55,547 nucleotides of DNA from CAYHPY01 sp964358485 (lineage in GTDB: Bacteria > Elusimicrobiota > Elusimicrobia > UBA1565 > UBA9628): the NCBI GenBank assembly GCA_964358485.1, contig CAYHPY010000014.1, positions 1 to 55,547 on the forward strand, written 5' to 3'. Position 1 is the stretch's first letter. Each line of letters opens with the position of its first letter. The notes under the pieces are model-generated. The model worked only from the letters and a program-made list of their open reading frames with translations. It had not been told where the DNA came from and searched no databases. A program made the translations under genes and the position numbers. Below are positions 7,533-15,523 of this stretch, one piece after another.

Positions 7533-7810
7533 GAGCTTTTCTCCGCGCTGAAATGGATGCACTTCGGGGGGCATTCCGCCACGCAGATACCGCAACCCTT
7601 GCAGTAGGACATGTCGATGGCCGGGACTTTCTCGGTCAGGGAGACGCACGCCTCCGGGCAGAATTTCCAGCAGAGCAGGCAACCCGTGCACCGGGCATGG
7701 TCGATGGTGGGCCGGAGCGTCCGCCAATTCCCGGTTTTGTTCTCGGCCATGGAACGGTCGGAGAAGATGATTCGTGGAAAAAGGGCGGGATCGCCTTCAA
7801 GCTTCGGCAT
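7529..7810 (-). CDS. porD: 2-oxoacid:ferredoxin oxidoreductase delta subunit (2x 4Fe-4S)
   Basis: A 93-residue ferredoxin-like subunit with two complete cluster motifs, CTGCLLCWKFCPEAC and CKGCGICVAECPPKC. These carry electrons from the TPP centre of PorAB toward soluble ferredoxin. I prefer ATG 7810 (MPKLEGD), which overlaps the end of porC by 14 bases; an upstream in-frame Met would extend the protein through porC coding sequence. Order gamma-delta-alpha-beta is the four-subunit arrangement known from Thermotoga and archaea. Confidence 0.9.
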   Translation of the reverse strand: MPKLEGDPALFPRIIFSDRSMAENKTGNWRTLRPTIDHARCTGCLLCWKFCPEACVSLTEKVPAIDMSYCKGCGICVAECPPKCIHFSAEKSS

Positions 7811-8369
7811 GGACCTTTCCTGAAAAAAGTTCGAAAGCCTGCCGGGCCGCGGCCGCGTTTTCATCCCGCTTGACGGGAACGGCGTCGCGCACCGCCGCTT
7901 CCAGGGACGGCAGATCGGCCAGGGAAAACACCGCCGACAAGGCGCCGCACATCGCGGTATTGACTACGGGGCTCGAGGGGGAGCCGAGGCGGTGCGCCAG
8001 GGCTATTTTCGTCGCGGGCACGCCGATGACCCGGGGCCCCGGCCAGCGGTCCGAGAGTTCGCTTTGGGGGAGGTCCGAGTTGAGCATCAAGGTCCCTCCG
8101 GGTTTGAGTCCCTTGAGGACCTCGCGATCGCCGCCCAACATGGGATCCAGCACGACGACCACGTCCGGTTCGTAGATCCGGCTCCGTAGAAAAATGTGGC
8201 TTTCGGCGATCCGGGCGTAGGCCATGACCGGGGCGCCTCGGCGTTCCACGCCGAACTCCGGGATGGCCAGGCATTCTCCCCGGCCGGAGCGCAGGACCGC
8301 GTCGGCCAGGATTTTGGCCGCCATCACGGTTCCTTGTCCGCCGCGGCCATGAAAACGGATTTCAAGCAT
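7797..8369 (-). CDS. porC: 2-oxoacid:ferredoxin oxidoreductase gamma subunit
   Basis: The 190-residue CoA-binding-associated subunit. LEIRFHGRGGQGTVMAAKIL is the conserved PorC start, followed by PEFGVERRGAPVMAYARI and the VVLDPMLGG strand. It is the first gene of the por operon, starting at ATG 8369 (an upstream in-frame Met at 8393 adds eight unconserved residues). About 100 bp separate it from the divergent UbiA-type gene, and the operon promoter should lie there. Confidence 0.9.
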   Translation of the reverse strand: MLEIRFHGRGGQGTVMAAKILADAVLRSGRGECLAIPEFGVERRGAPVMAYARIAESHIFLRSRIYEPDVVVVLDPMLGGDREVLKGLKPGGTLMLNSDLPQSELSDRWPGPRVIGVPATKIALAHRLGSPSSPVVNTAMCGALSAVFSLADLPSLEAAVRDAVPVKRDENAAAARQAFELFSGKVHAEA

Positions 8370-8471
8370 TGGGTGCCTTCTTTTACCGCCCATGCAACAC
8401 TTTGGCTAAGGCGGGGGGCGAAGGGCGGCATTGTTGCGAAACAGGGGACGGCGGCGTGGGAGGAAACGGCC

Positions 8472-9389
8472 ATGTTTATGTTCCGAGCTGGGTTCTGGAA
8501 GGGCGTCTACCATCTGGCCGATCCCAAGATCACCTTGGCCTCCATGGCCGCGATCTTCCTGGGGGCCTGCGCCGCCAAGGCCCGGGGCGCGGTGGACCCA
8601 TGGATCCTGGCCCTGATCGTCGTGGGGATCTGGTGCCTGGAGACGGCCAAGAACGCCTCCGGGGAGATCTTTGATTTTGATTCCGGGGCGGACACCGGCG
8701 TTAAGCCGGAGGACCGCAGCCCGTTTTCCGGGGGCAAGCGGGTGATCGTGGATTCGCTTCTGACCCGAAAGGAAACCATGGGGATCGCGGCCGCTTTTTA
8801 CGCGGCCTGCGCCGCGATCGGCCTGTGGATCGCCCTGGCCCGCCAGCCCGGCGTTCTTTGCGTCGGCTTGACCGGGGCCGCGCTGGCCTATTTCTACAAC
8901 GCCCCGCCCTTCCAATTGTCCTACCACGGGTGGGGGGAGGCCGCGGTGGGGTTGGCCTACGGGCCGCTGATCGGGGGCGGGACCTACCTTGCCTTGGCGG
9001 GGGGCCTGCCCTGGCAAATTCTTGTTTTGATGGTCCCCTTGGGCTTGGCGGTCGCCGACTTTCTTTGGATCAACGAGTTTCCCGACTACGAGTCGGACAA
9101 AGCGGCCGGAAAGCGCAATTGGGTCGTCCGCCTGGGGCGGGAAAAGGCGGTTGGGGTGTTCGCGGGGGTGGCGGGGGCGGCCGCGGCTGTTTTGGCCTTG
9201 CTTCCTCTGACCGGCATGCCCAAGACGGTTTGGCTGGGCGAATTGTTTTTGGTTCCCGCCGCGCTGGCCGCCTTGATGGTAATTCGCGCTCCCACCGCCA
9301 TCTCGCGGATCATCCCGGCCCAGGTCCTGGCGCTGGCGGCATTTATTACGCTTTCCTTGGGAAGCGGAATCGGAATCCTTCTGCGTTGA
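8472..9389 (+). CDS. UbiA-family prenyltransferase (MenA-like)
   Basis: A 305-residue polytopic membrane protein of the UbiA superfamily. Two Asp-rich prenyl-diphosphate/Mg2+ motifs are visible: NASGEIFDFDSGAD near residue 63 and INEFPDYESD in the second half. The spacing and the NEFPD-type second motif are those of MenA-like 1,4-dihydroxy-2-naphthoate prenyltransferases, so it may make the menaquinone precursor used by the respiratory chain; UbiA relatives with other aromatic acceptors cannot be excluded. The start at ATG 8472 is supported by GGGAGGAA eight bases upstream. It is the first of three co-directional genes. Confidence 0.82.
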   Translation: MFMFRAGFWKGVYHLADPKITLASMAAIFLGACAAKARGAVDPWILALIVVGIWCLETAKNASGEIFDFDSGADTGVKPEDRSPFSGGKRVIVDSLLTRKETMGIAAAFYAACAAIGLWIALARQPGVLCVGLTGAALAYFYNAPPFQLSYHGWGEAAVGLAYGPLIGGGTYLALAGGLPWQILVLMVPLGLAVADFLWINEFPDYESDKAAGKRNWVVRLGREKAVGVFAGVAGAAAAVLALLPLTGMPKTVWLGELFLVPAALAALMVIRAPTAISRIIPAQVLALAAFITLSLGSGIGILLR

Positions 9390-9420
9390 CGCGCCGCGCC
9401 GCCCGTGATAGACTGGGGCG

Positions 9421-10173
9421 GTGACGCAAGACGCCGACCCCCGACGCCGCTTCTCCTCCACCGCGGATCGTTACCGGCGTTGGCGGCCGTCCTATCCGCC
9501 GGCCCTGCTTGATTGGATCGCGGCGACCGCGGGGCTCTGCGCGGGAGCCTCCGTCGCCGACATCGGCTGCGGAACCGGGATTTCGGCCCGGCTATTCGCC
9601 GGGCGGGGATTCGTGGTGACGGGGGTGGAGCCCAATGCCGAGATGCGGGCCCGGGCGGAACCCGCTCCGGGGGTCCGGTATCTGCCCGGAGAGGCTTCGG
9701 CGACGGGGCTTCCGGCCGGGTCCTTCGATTTGGCGGCCGCAGGGCAGGCCTTTCACTGGTTTCCGATCCCCGAGACTCTCCGGGAATTTTCGCGCATCCT
9801 CAAGCCCGGCGGCTGGTGCGCCGCGTTTTGGAACATTCGCGCCGGGGCGGGGATGATGCGGGAATACGAGGACCTGCTCCAGAAGTTCAATCCGGGTTAT
9901 TCGGCGCTGCCCAAGCCGGAAGAGACGATCGCGGCCCTGCGCGCGACCGATGGAGTCATCGACGCGGTGGAGGGGGAATTCCCCAATTCCCAGACTTTGG
10001 ACCTGGAGGGCTTCATAGGAAGGGTTTATTCCAGCTCCTATGTTGCCCTGGGAATCCTGGACGGGGGAAGCTTCGAACGGGAACTCTTGCGGCTTTTCGC
10101 CGCCCACCAAAAAGATGGCGCCATCCAGTTTCAATATTCCGCCCGCGCCCTCTGTTGGCGCCTGAGAAAGTGA
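9421..10173 (+). CDS. class I SAM-dependent methyltransferase
   Basis: 250 residues with a Rossmann methyltransferase core: motif I VADIGCGTGISARL, acidic motif II end VEPNAEMRARAE, and the ATGLPAGSFDLAAAGQAFHWF block typical of the UbiE/Methyltransf_11/25 group. The acceptor is unknown. GTG 9421 follows a TAGACT box (9409-9414) by six bases with no clear Shine-Dalgarno sequence, so the transcript may be leaderless. The last codons and the stop lie inside a copy of the dispersed repeat (10164-10195), which therefore sets the C-terminus. Confidence 0.82.
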   Translation: MTQDADPRRRFSSTADRYRRWRPSYPPALLDWIAATAGLCAGASVADIGCGTGISARLFAGRGFVVTGVEPNAEMRARAEPAPGVRYLPGEASATGLPAGSFDLAAAGQAFHWFPIPETLREFSRILKPGGWCAAFWNIRAGAGMMREYEDLLQKFNPGYSALPKPEETIAALRATDGVIDAVEGEFPNSQTLDLEGFIGRVYSSSYVALGILDGGSFERELLRLFAAHQKDGAIQFQYSARALCWRLRK

Positions 10174-10195
10174 AGAAAGTGGATGCCTGGCACCG
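10164..10195 (+). repeat. dispersed REP-like repeat, copy 2 (half unit)
   Basis: Matches the right arm at 38851-38882 at 30 of 32 positions (core GGATRCCTGGCACCG). It covers the stop codon of the methyltransferase gene and ends 17 bases before the TAAAAT box (10213-10218) of the SulP gene. Confidence 0.7.
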
Positions 10196-10212
10196 AGATG
10201 TCTTGGAATTGC

Positions 10213-10218
10213 TAAAAT
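10213..10218 (+). promoter_or_regulatory. extended -10 box of the SulP gene
   Basis: TGC-TAAAAT, 11 bases before ATG 10230. Only a very short 5' UTR would remain. Confidence 0.45.
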
Positions 10219-10229
10219 AGCGGGCGTTC

Positions 10230-11924
10230 ATGGCATTGGTCCCCAAGCTGTTCAGCACCCTCCGCGATTACGACCGAAAGCAGTTGACGGCCGACCTTTT
10301 CGCCGGGACCGTCGTCGGAATCCTAGCCATCCCCTTGGCGCTGGCCTTCGCCATCGCCTCCGGGGTCAGCCCCGAAAAGGGGCTCTACACCGCCATCGTG
10401 GCGGGCTTTCTGGTCTCCCTATTGGGCGGCAGCCGCGTGCAAATCGGCGGGCCGACGGGGGCCTTTGTCGTCATCGTCTATGGAATCGTGCAAACCCACG
10501 GCCTGCCCGGGCTTTCGGCCTGCACCTTCCTGGCCGGAATCATCCTGGTGGTGATGGGCCTGGCCAAGATGGGCGCCTTGATCAAGTTCATCCCTTATCC
10601 CGTGACGACGGGCTTCACCAGCGGCATCGCGGTGGTGATCTTCTCCTCCCAGATCAAGGACCTCCTGGGCCTCAAGATGGGAGCGGTTCCGGCGGAATTC
10701 ATCCATAAATGGCTCGCCTACTCCCACGTGCTCGGGACTTCGGCGCCCGCCACCCTGGGCCTCGCGGTTTTCTCGCTCGTCATTCTCATCTTCTGGCCCC
10801 GGGTCAGCCGGAAAGTCCCGGCCCCCATCGTGGCCTTGCTGGCGGGGACGGTCGCGGCGCAGGCTTTGGGTCTTCCCGTGGAGACCATCGGCTCGCGCTT
10901 CGGCGAACTCCCCAAGGGCCTCCCCGCCCCCGGCCTTCCCATCATCCACCTGGACATGCTTCCCGCTCTGATCCGCCCGGCCTTCGTCGTCGCCCTGCTG
11001 GCGGCCATCGAATCGCTCCTGTCGGCGGTCGTGTCCGACGGCCTGATCGGAAGCCGCCACCGCTCGAACATGGAACTCGTCGCCCAGGGGGCGGCCAACA
11101 TCGGGTCCTCGATCTTCGGGGGAATTCCCGCGACCGGCGCCATCGCCCGGACCGCGACCAACGTCAAATGCGGCGGGCGCACCCCGGTGGCGGGCATCAC
11201 GCATGCGATCGTGCTGGCCTTGTCCTTGCTGGCTTTCGGCCACTGGGTGGCCATGGTCCCGCTCTGCGTGCTGGCGTCGATTCTGGTGATGGTTTCTTAC
11301 CACATGAGTGAGTGGCGCTCTTTTCTGGCCCTCCTCAAGGGGCCGCGCGGGGACGTTTTGGTCCTGGTGGCCACGTTCCTGCTGACCGTCCTCGTCGATC
11401 TCACCGTGGCCGTGGAAGTCGGCATGGTGCTCGCGGCGTTCCTTTTCATGCGGCGCATGGCCGAGACGACACAGGTCGACGCCATCACCAAGGAGCTTCT
11501 CCTGGAGGAGTTGCCGGAGGGCGTCTCCCACCTCCACAAGGACATCCCTCCCGGGGTGGAGGTCTACGACATCAACGGGCCCTTCTTCTTCGGGGCCGCG
11601 GGCAAGCTCCGCGGGGTCCTTTCGGAGATTCAGAATCCGCCGAAAGTCCTCATTTTAAGGATGACCGAGGTGCCCTTCATCGACGCCACCGGCCTTCAGG
11701 CCCTTCATGAACTGCAACAACGCTGTCGCAGGCAGAAAACCCGCCTGATCCTCTCGGGGGTGAGGCAGAGGGTCCTCGACACCTTCAAGAGAACCGGGGC
11801 TCAGGACGATTTCGACCACATCGTTCACGGGCCTGGACTCCGGGACGCCCTCGAGGCGGCCTGGAAGATCCTTATCCCCGAACCGGAAGAGCACAAACCG
11901 AAGCCCGGCACCAGCGGGCGATGA
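10230..11924 (+). CDS. SulP-family anion transporter with STAS domain
   Basis: A 564-residue inner-membrane transporter of the SLC26/SulP family, which moves sulfate, bicarbonate or dicarboxylates. The N-terminal half has the family run ADLFAGTVVGILAIPLALAF and GGSRVQIGGPTGAFVVIVYG, followed by about 12 hydrophobic segments. The C-terminal ~110 residues form a cytoplasmic STAS domain with VPFIDATGLQALHEL, the strand-helix turn of anti-sigma-antagonist folds. Substrate cannot be deduced. The last 53 bases overlap the end of the convergent membrane-protein gene. Confidence 0.92.
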   Translation: MALVPKLFSTLRDYDRKQLTADLFAGTVVGILAIPLALAFAIASGVSPEKGLYTAIVAGFLVSLLGGSRVQIGGPTGAFVVIVYGIVQTHGLPGLSACTFLAGIILVVMGLAKMGALIKFIPYPVTTGFTSGIAVVIFSSQIKDLLGLKMGAVPAEFIHKWLAYSHVLGTSAPATLGLAVFSLVILIFWPRVSRKVPAPIVALLAGTVAAQALGLPVETIGSRFGELPKGLPAPGLPIIHLDMLPALIRPAFVVALLAAIESLLSAVVSDGLIGSRHRSNMELVAQGAANIGSSIFGGIPATGAIARTATNVKCGGRTPVAGITHAIVLALSLLAFGHWVAMVPLCVLASILVMVSYHMSEWRSFLALLKGPRGDVLVLVATFLLTVLVDLTVAVEVGMVLAAFLFMRRMAETTQVDAITKELLLEELPEGVSHLHKDIPPGVEVYDINGPFFFGAAGKLRGVLSEIQNPPKVLILRMTEVPFIDATGLQALHELQQRCRRQKTRLILSGVRQRVLDTFKRTGAQDDFDHIVHGPGLRDALEAAWKILIPEPEEHKPKPGTSGR

Positions 11925-12438
11925 CGACGCTGGCCGCGGTCCAGGCGACGGCCGCGTCCAGGACGTAGAGCAGGGTGAAATCCAGGGGGAATTTCCACCA
12001 CACCCAGTTGGGCATCGCCCCCAGAAAGCCCACAGCCAGGCCGAAGAAACAGCCGTAGAGCGCCGAATCCCTCATCGTCAGCCCGGGGATTTTTCCGAGG
12101 ATCCAGGTCCAGAAGAATCCGCCGACCATTTGAATCAGGAGCCCGAGCGCCATGCTCGCCCCCATGGAGCCCCAGCCCTTCTTGTGATAGGAAAGGAATA
12201 GGAACGGGTCCGTGGGCGCCGCCTGCCCCGCGGGGTCGTTGGCCAGCACGAAGACTCCGCCTCCCGGCGCGACCGCCTCCGCGGCGCGCACGATGGGGGC
12301 GGGGTCGGAGAAGCGGTTGACGGTCCCGTTGTGAAAGGGGAGGACCATCCAGGAGAACGCGGACCAGGCGAAGGCGATCAGGCCCCCGGCCACGGCGCCT
12401 TTCCAAGGGGAGAGGCAGGGATGTTCGACATCGGGCAT
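11872..12438 (-). CDS. conserved four-helix membrane protein of unknown function
   Basis: 188 residues with about four hydrophobic helices: near residues 12-32 (AVAGGLIAFAWSAFSWMVLP), 95-115, 130-150 and 155-175. The pattern FSWMVLPFHNGTVNRFSD, then an extramembrane loop, then PNWVWWKF resembles a widespread family of unnamed bacterial membrane proteins; no function is known to me. I prefer ATG 12438; a TTG at 12444 is in frame. The start faces ywiC across a 28-bp spacer. The 3' end overlaps the SulP gene. Confidence 0.6.
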   Translation of the reverse strand: MPDVEHPCLSPWKGAVAGGLIAFAWSAFSWMVLPFHNGTVNRFSDPAPIVRAAEAVAPGGGVFVLANDPAGQAAPTDPFLFLSYHKKGWGSMGASMALGLLIQMVGGFFWTWILGKIPGLTMRDSALYGCFFGLAVGFLGAMPNWVWWKFPLDFTLLYVLDAAVAWTAASVVIARWCRASVCALPVRG

Positions 12439-12466
12439 GCCCAATTATCATATATTAGAATGAGGA
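12439..12466. promoter_or_regulatory. 28-bp divergent spacer with -10 boxes on both strands
   Basis: Plus strand: TAGAAT at 12456-12461, five bases before ATG 12467. Minus strand: a TATGAT box eight bases before ATG 12438. The spacer has no room for ordinary 5' UTRs, so both transcripts may start at or very near their start codons. Confidence 0.5.
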
Positions 12467-13240
12467 ATGCTTCCTCGGGAACATGGCGCGTGGGCGGTGC
12501 TCGCGGCCCCGATCTTGGTGGGATTTGCGGCGGCGGGGGGCGGGTCTTGGGGGATCGTCCTTGCCTTCGTATGCGCGGCGCTCGGCGGTTTCTGCCTGAG
12601 GACGCCCCTCCAAGCCCTTCTGTCGCCCGCTCCCCCGGCCGGGGCCGGAGCCTGGCTGGCGGTGTACGCCCTCTTGGCCGCGGCGGGGGCGGGCGTCCTA
12701 TTCTTGCGTTACGAGCGCTGGAGCTTGTTGGCCTTCGCCCTTCCCGCCGGCGCGGCCCTGGCCTTCAATCTGAGGCAGAATCTCTCCCGAAAGGCCTTGA
12801 GCCTGCCCAACGAGATCGTCGGCATCGCCGCGCTGTGCCTGGGGGCGCCGGCGGCGCATTACGCCGGCGGGGGAGAACTGAGTCTCACCTCGGCCGTCGT
12901 TTGGACGATTTCCTTCCTTTATTTCGTCGGCCCCGTTTTTCACGTGAAAATGGCCGCCCTTCAGCACCGCGCGGCCTCCGACCCCGCCTGCGGCCCCGCC
13001 CTGGAGGGGATGCGGCGCCGCGGGCTGGCCTATCACGGAGCCTCCTTGGGCGCGGTCGGAGCGGGAGCCCTGGCGGGGTTGGTTCCCTGGTTTGCGGTCC
13101 TTCCGTTTCTGGCGGCGCTGGAAAAAAACCGGCGCCGGGGAACCGCGCGCCCCGGCAAGGTCAATTTCAAGAGCCTGGGCTACCAGGAGGCCGGGTACAG
13201 CGTGGTTTTCGTGCTCGCCGTGGCCGCCGGGTATCGCTGA
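12467..13240 (+). CDS. YwiC-like integral membrane protein
   Basis: A 257-residue polytopic membrane protein opening with LPREHGAWAVLAAP, the signature of the YwiC-like family (PF14256 type). Around eight hydrophobic segments follow, with NLRQNLSRKALSLPNEI in a central loop. Function is unknown; in other genomes it often lies beside respiratory or nitrate-related genes, and here it directly precedes a terminal oxidase operon (44 bases to subunit III). It could assist oxidase biogenesis or quinone/heme handling, which is inference from context. Confidence 0.82.
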   Translation: MLPREHGAWAVLAAPILVGFAAAGGGSWGIVLAFVCAALGGFCLRTPLQALLSPAPPAGAGAWLAVYALLAAAGAGVLFLRYERWSLLAFALPAGAALAFNLRQNLSRKALSLPNEIVGIAALCLGAPAAHYAGGGELSLTSAVVWTISFLYFVGPVFHVKMAALQHRAASDPACGPALEGMRRRGLAYHGASLGAVGAGALAGLVPWFAVLPFLAALEKNRRRGTARPGKVNFKSLGYQEAGYSVVFVLAVAAGYR

Positions 13241-13284
13241 ATGGCCGGGGGCGGGTCGTTTTGTTGCGATAGGTCGGCCGCCAT

Positions 13285-13938
13285 ATGAGTTCCAGCCATG
13301 CCATGAGCGCCGTCCCCCCTTCGACTCCCCCCATCGACGGAGAGTGGGTCGAAAAAGACGCGGGGAGAGTCGGAGTCTGGCTCTTCATCGCCTCCGAAAT
13401 CCTCCTTTTTGGAACTTTTTTCGCCTCCTACATCGGAACGCGCTTGGGCAACGAGCAATGCGCCCTGGGAGTTTCGGTCTGGCCGGAAGCGGGCCACCTT
13501 CCGGGCCTGACCCTGGCCACGATCAACACCCTGATCCTGCTGACCAGCTCCTTCACCATGGTTCGGGCCATTTCCCGGGCGGAACGCGGCGACGCGCAGG
13601 GCCTTAAGTCCTATCTAAAAGCGACCATCGCCCTGGGCGGGTGCTTTCTGATCGTCAAGGCGGCCGAATACGGCCTCAAGATCTCTCACCACCTCTATCC
13701 GGGCTCGGAGGCCGTGAAGGCCAACGCGGGGCTGGCCATCTTCCTTTCCTATTATTACGCGATGACCATTCTTCACGGCCTGCATGTCATCGTGGGAATG
13801 ATTTGGAACTTCACCGTTCTGGCCGGAGCGGGGGGGCCTTCCCCGCGGGTCGCGCATCGGGCCGAGTTGGCGGGCCTGTATTGGCATTTCGTGGACGTGG
13901 TTTGGGTTTTCCTCTTTCCGATGCTTTACCTCATATGA
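13285..13938 (+). CDS. ctaE: cytochrome c oxidase subunit III
   Basis: 217 residues. VGVWLFIASEILLFGTFFASYI and LILLTSSFTMVRA at the start, then ILHGLHVIVGMIW and GLYWHFVDVVWVFLFPMLYL at the end, are the subunit III landmarks. It is the five-helix short form found in bacterial caa3/aa3 and bo3 oxidases. Subunit III stabilises the core and helps proton uptake. The stop overlaps the subunit IV start (ATGA). Confidence 0.93.
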   Translation: MSSSHAMSAVPPSTPPIDGEWVEKDAGRVGVWLFIASEILLFGTFFASYIGTRLGNEQCALGVSVWPEAGHLPGLTLATINTLILLTSSFTMVRAISRAERGDAQGLKSYLKATIALGGCFLIVKAAEYGLKISHHLYPGSEAVKANAGLAIFLSYYYAMTILHGLHVIVGMIWNFTVLAGAGGPSPRVAHRAELAGLYWHFVDVVWVFLFPMLYLI

Positions 13939-14243
13939 GCGTCGATTCCATGGAGAAGCGGTCCGGCTCCGAGCCCGACGAGGGCTTGGATTTGATCGTC
14001 TATCTGTTTCTCCTGGCCTTGACGGGCCTGACCCTGGCCGCCGCCCACTTCGGCGAAGGGCGGCTGATGGCGACCTCGATCGCGCTGATCATCGCCGGGG
14101 CCAAAGCCTCTTTGATCGGTTTTTATTACATGGGCCTGAGAAAGGAACGGGCGCTGATGTGGTTCGTGCTGGCCGTGGCCGCGGGCGCGGTGCTGATTCT
14201 GCTCCTGGGAATCCTTCCGGACATGACGCGGTACCGCCTATGA
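13935..14243 (+). CDS. cytochrome c oxidase subunit IV (CtaF/CyoD type)
   Basis: 102 residues with three hydrophobic helices and a short charged N-terminus. GAKASLIGFYYMGLRKERALMW corresponds to the conserved KA-x-LI...YFM-x-L motif of prokaryotic subunit IV. Position between subunit III and the SCO gene, with ATGA overlaps on both sides, supports the call despite the short length. Confidence 0.82.
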   Translation: MSVDSMEKRSGSEPDEGLDLIVYLFLLALTGLTLAAAHFGEGRLMATSIALIIAGAKASLIGFYYMGLRKERALMWFVLAVAAGAVLILLLGILPDMTRYRL

Positions 14244-14818
14244 AGGCCGGGGTTTTCGCCGGAACGCTCCTGATGGCGGCTTGCGCGCCCGACCGTCCGC
14301 TTCAGACCTTGGGAAAACTTCCGGAATTCCGGATGACGGCGGTCGGTCCGGCGGGCGAGGCCCCTTTCACGGAAAAGGACATGCTGGGCAAGGTTTGGGC
14401 CGCGGAATTCGTCTTCACCCGTTGCGGCGGGCCGTGCCCGCTGATGACCGGCCGCCTGGCCGCCATGTCGGAGCGGGTGCCGGGTCTGCGGGTGCTGGCG
14501 GTGACCGTCGACCCCGCCGGCGACACCGCGCCCCGGCTTCGAGAGTACGCCCTCCGCCACCGCGTTGATCCCACCCGGTGGGTTTTTCTCCGGGGTTCGA
14601 GCAAGGACACCTACCGCCTCCTTTATGAGGGATTCAAGCTTCCGATGTCCACCCAGCCCGACGCTCCCGCGGAGTCCCGGGTGATGCACAGCACGCGCTT
14701 TGTCCTGATCGATGCGCAGGGCTCGATCCGGGGCTATTACGACGCCTTGGCGCAATCCGGGGAGGCCGCCCTGGAGGCCGACGCCCGCAAGCTGTTGGCC
14801 GCGGAGGGGGGCGTTTGA
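14240..14818 (+). CDS. SCO1/SenC copper chaperone lipoprotein
   Basis: 192 residues. The N-terminus MKAGVFAGTLLMAAC is a lipoprotein signal with C15 as the acylated residue. The thioredoxin-like domain keeps the copper ligands: C62-x3-C66 (TRCGGPCPL) and H150 (MHSTRF). SCO proteins deliver copper to the CuA site of subunit II, whose gene follows immediately. The start at 14240 overlaps the stop of subunit IV. All three copper-binding residues are intact. Confidence 0.92.
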   Translation: MKAGVFAGTLLMAACAPDRPLQTLGKLPEFRMTAVGPAGEAPFTEKDMLGKVWAAEFVFTRCGGPCPLMTGRLAAMSERVPGLRVLAVTVDPAGDTAPRLREYALRHRVDPTRWVFLRGSSKDTYRLLYEGFKLPMSTQPDAPAESRVMHSTRFVLIDAQGSIRGYYDALAQSGEAALEADARKLLAAEGGV

Positions 14819-15522
14819 AGAACAAGGGCGTGCTTCCGTTTCTGCTGATCGTCGGCGGGATCATCGCCGGCGGCCTATTCCTGATTTTCTCGCGCTTTCC
14901 GATGATGCCCGAATCGGCGTCCATCGAGGCGGTCTACGTGGACGGGGCGTGGAGCGGCCTGCTCTGGGTCGAATCGGTGATCTACGCCCTGGTGATGGCC
15001 TTCATCTTCTACTGCCTGCTGGCCTTCCGGGCGAAAAACCGGAGCGAGCAAGGCGACCGTTTCGACCGGAGCCGGGGACGCCTGGCCGAAGCCCTTTGGA
15101 TCGGGCTGAGCACCATGCTCACCTTGGGCATGGCCGCGCTCGGGTCTCACGAGCTTCGTGCGGTGATCGGCAAGCCCGAGGCCGACATCGACGTCGAGGT
15201 CCGCGGCGAGCAATTCAGCTGGGAATTCTACTACCCGAAGGTCGGCAATTACGCCTCCAAGCTCTACATGGAAAAGGGAAAGCGGCACCGGATCATCCTG
15301 ACCTCCAAGGACGTGGTCCATTCCTTCTGGGTTCCGGAGTTCCGGCTCAAGCAGGACGCGGTTCCCGGCAAGGTCATCCACCTCCTGCTGACGCCGACCC
15401 GCGTGGGGGAGTATGCCCTTCTCTGCGCCGAGCTTTGCGGCCAGGATCATACCGACATGACCTCCAAGGTTTCGGTGCTCGAACACGAAGCGTTCGAAGC
15501 CGCGTTGAACACGGAGCTTTGA
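14815..15522 (+). CDS. ctaC: cytochrome c oxidase subunit II (CuA)
   Basis: 235 residues with two N-terminal membrane helices and a periplasmic cupredoxin domain. The CuA ligands are complete: H169 (VVHSFWVPEF), C204, E206, C208, H212 and M215 (CAELCGQDHTDM). There is no C-terminal cytochrome c domain, so this is an aa3-like rather than a fused caa3 subunit II; the electron donor must be encoded elsewhere. The start is a TTG at 14815 overlapping the SCO stop, preceded by a strong GGAGGGGGG ribosome-binding site. Confidence 0.93.
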   Translation: MKNKGVLPFLLIVGGIIAGGLFLIFSRFPMMPESASIEAVYVDGAWSGLLWVESVIYALVMAFIFYCLLAFRAKNRSEQGDRFDRSRGRLAEALWIGLSTMLTLGMAALGSHELRAVIGKPEADIDVEVRGEQFSWEFYYPKVGNYASKLYMEKGKRHRIILTSKDVVHSFWVPEFRLKQDAVPGKVIHLLLTPTRVGEYALLCAELCGQDHTDMTSKVSVLEHEAFEAALNTEL

Positions 15523-15523
15523 G

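Noticed and set aside
8196..8471. Upstream extension of the UbiA gene to an earlier ATG
   Set aside because: It would run antisense through porC; the GGGAGGAA before ATG 8472 and the hydrophobic start support the shorter protein.
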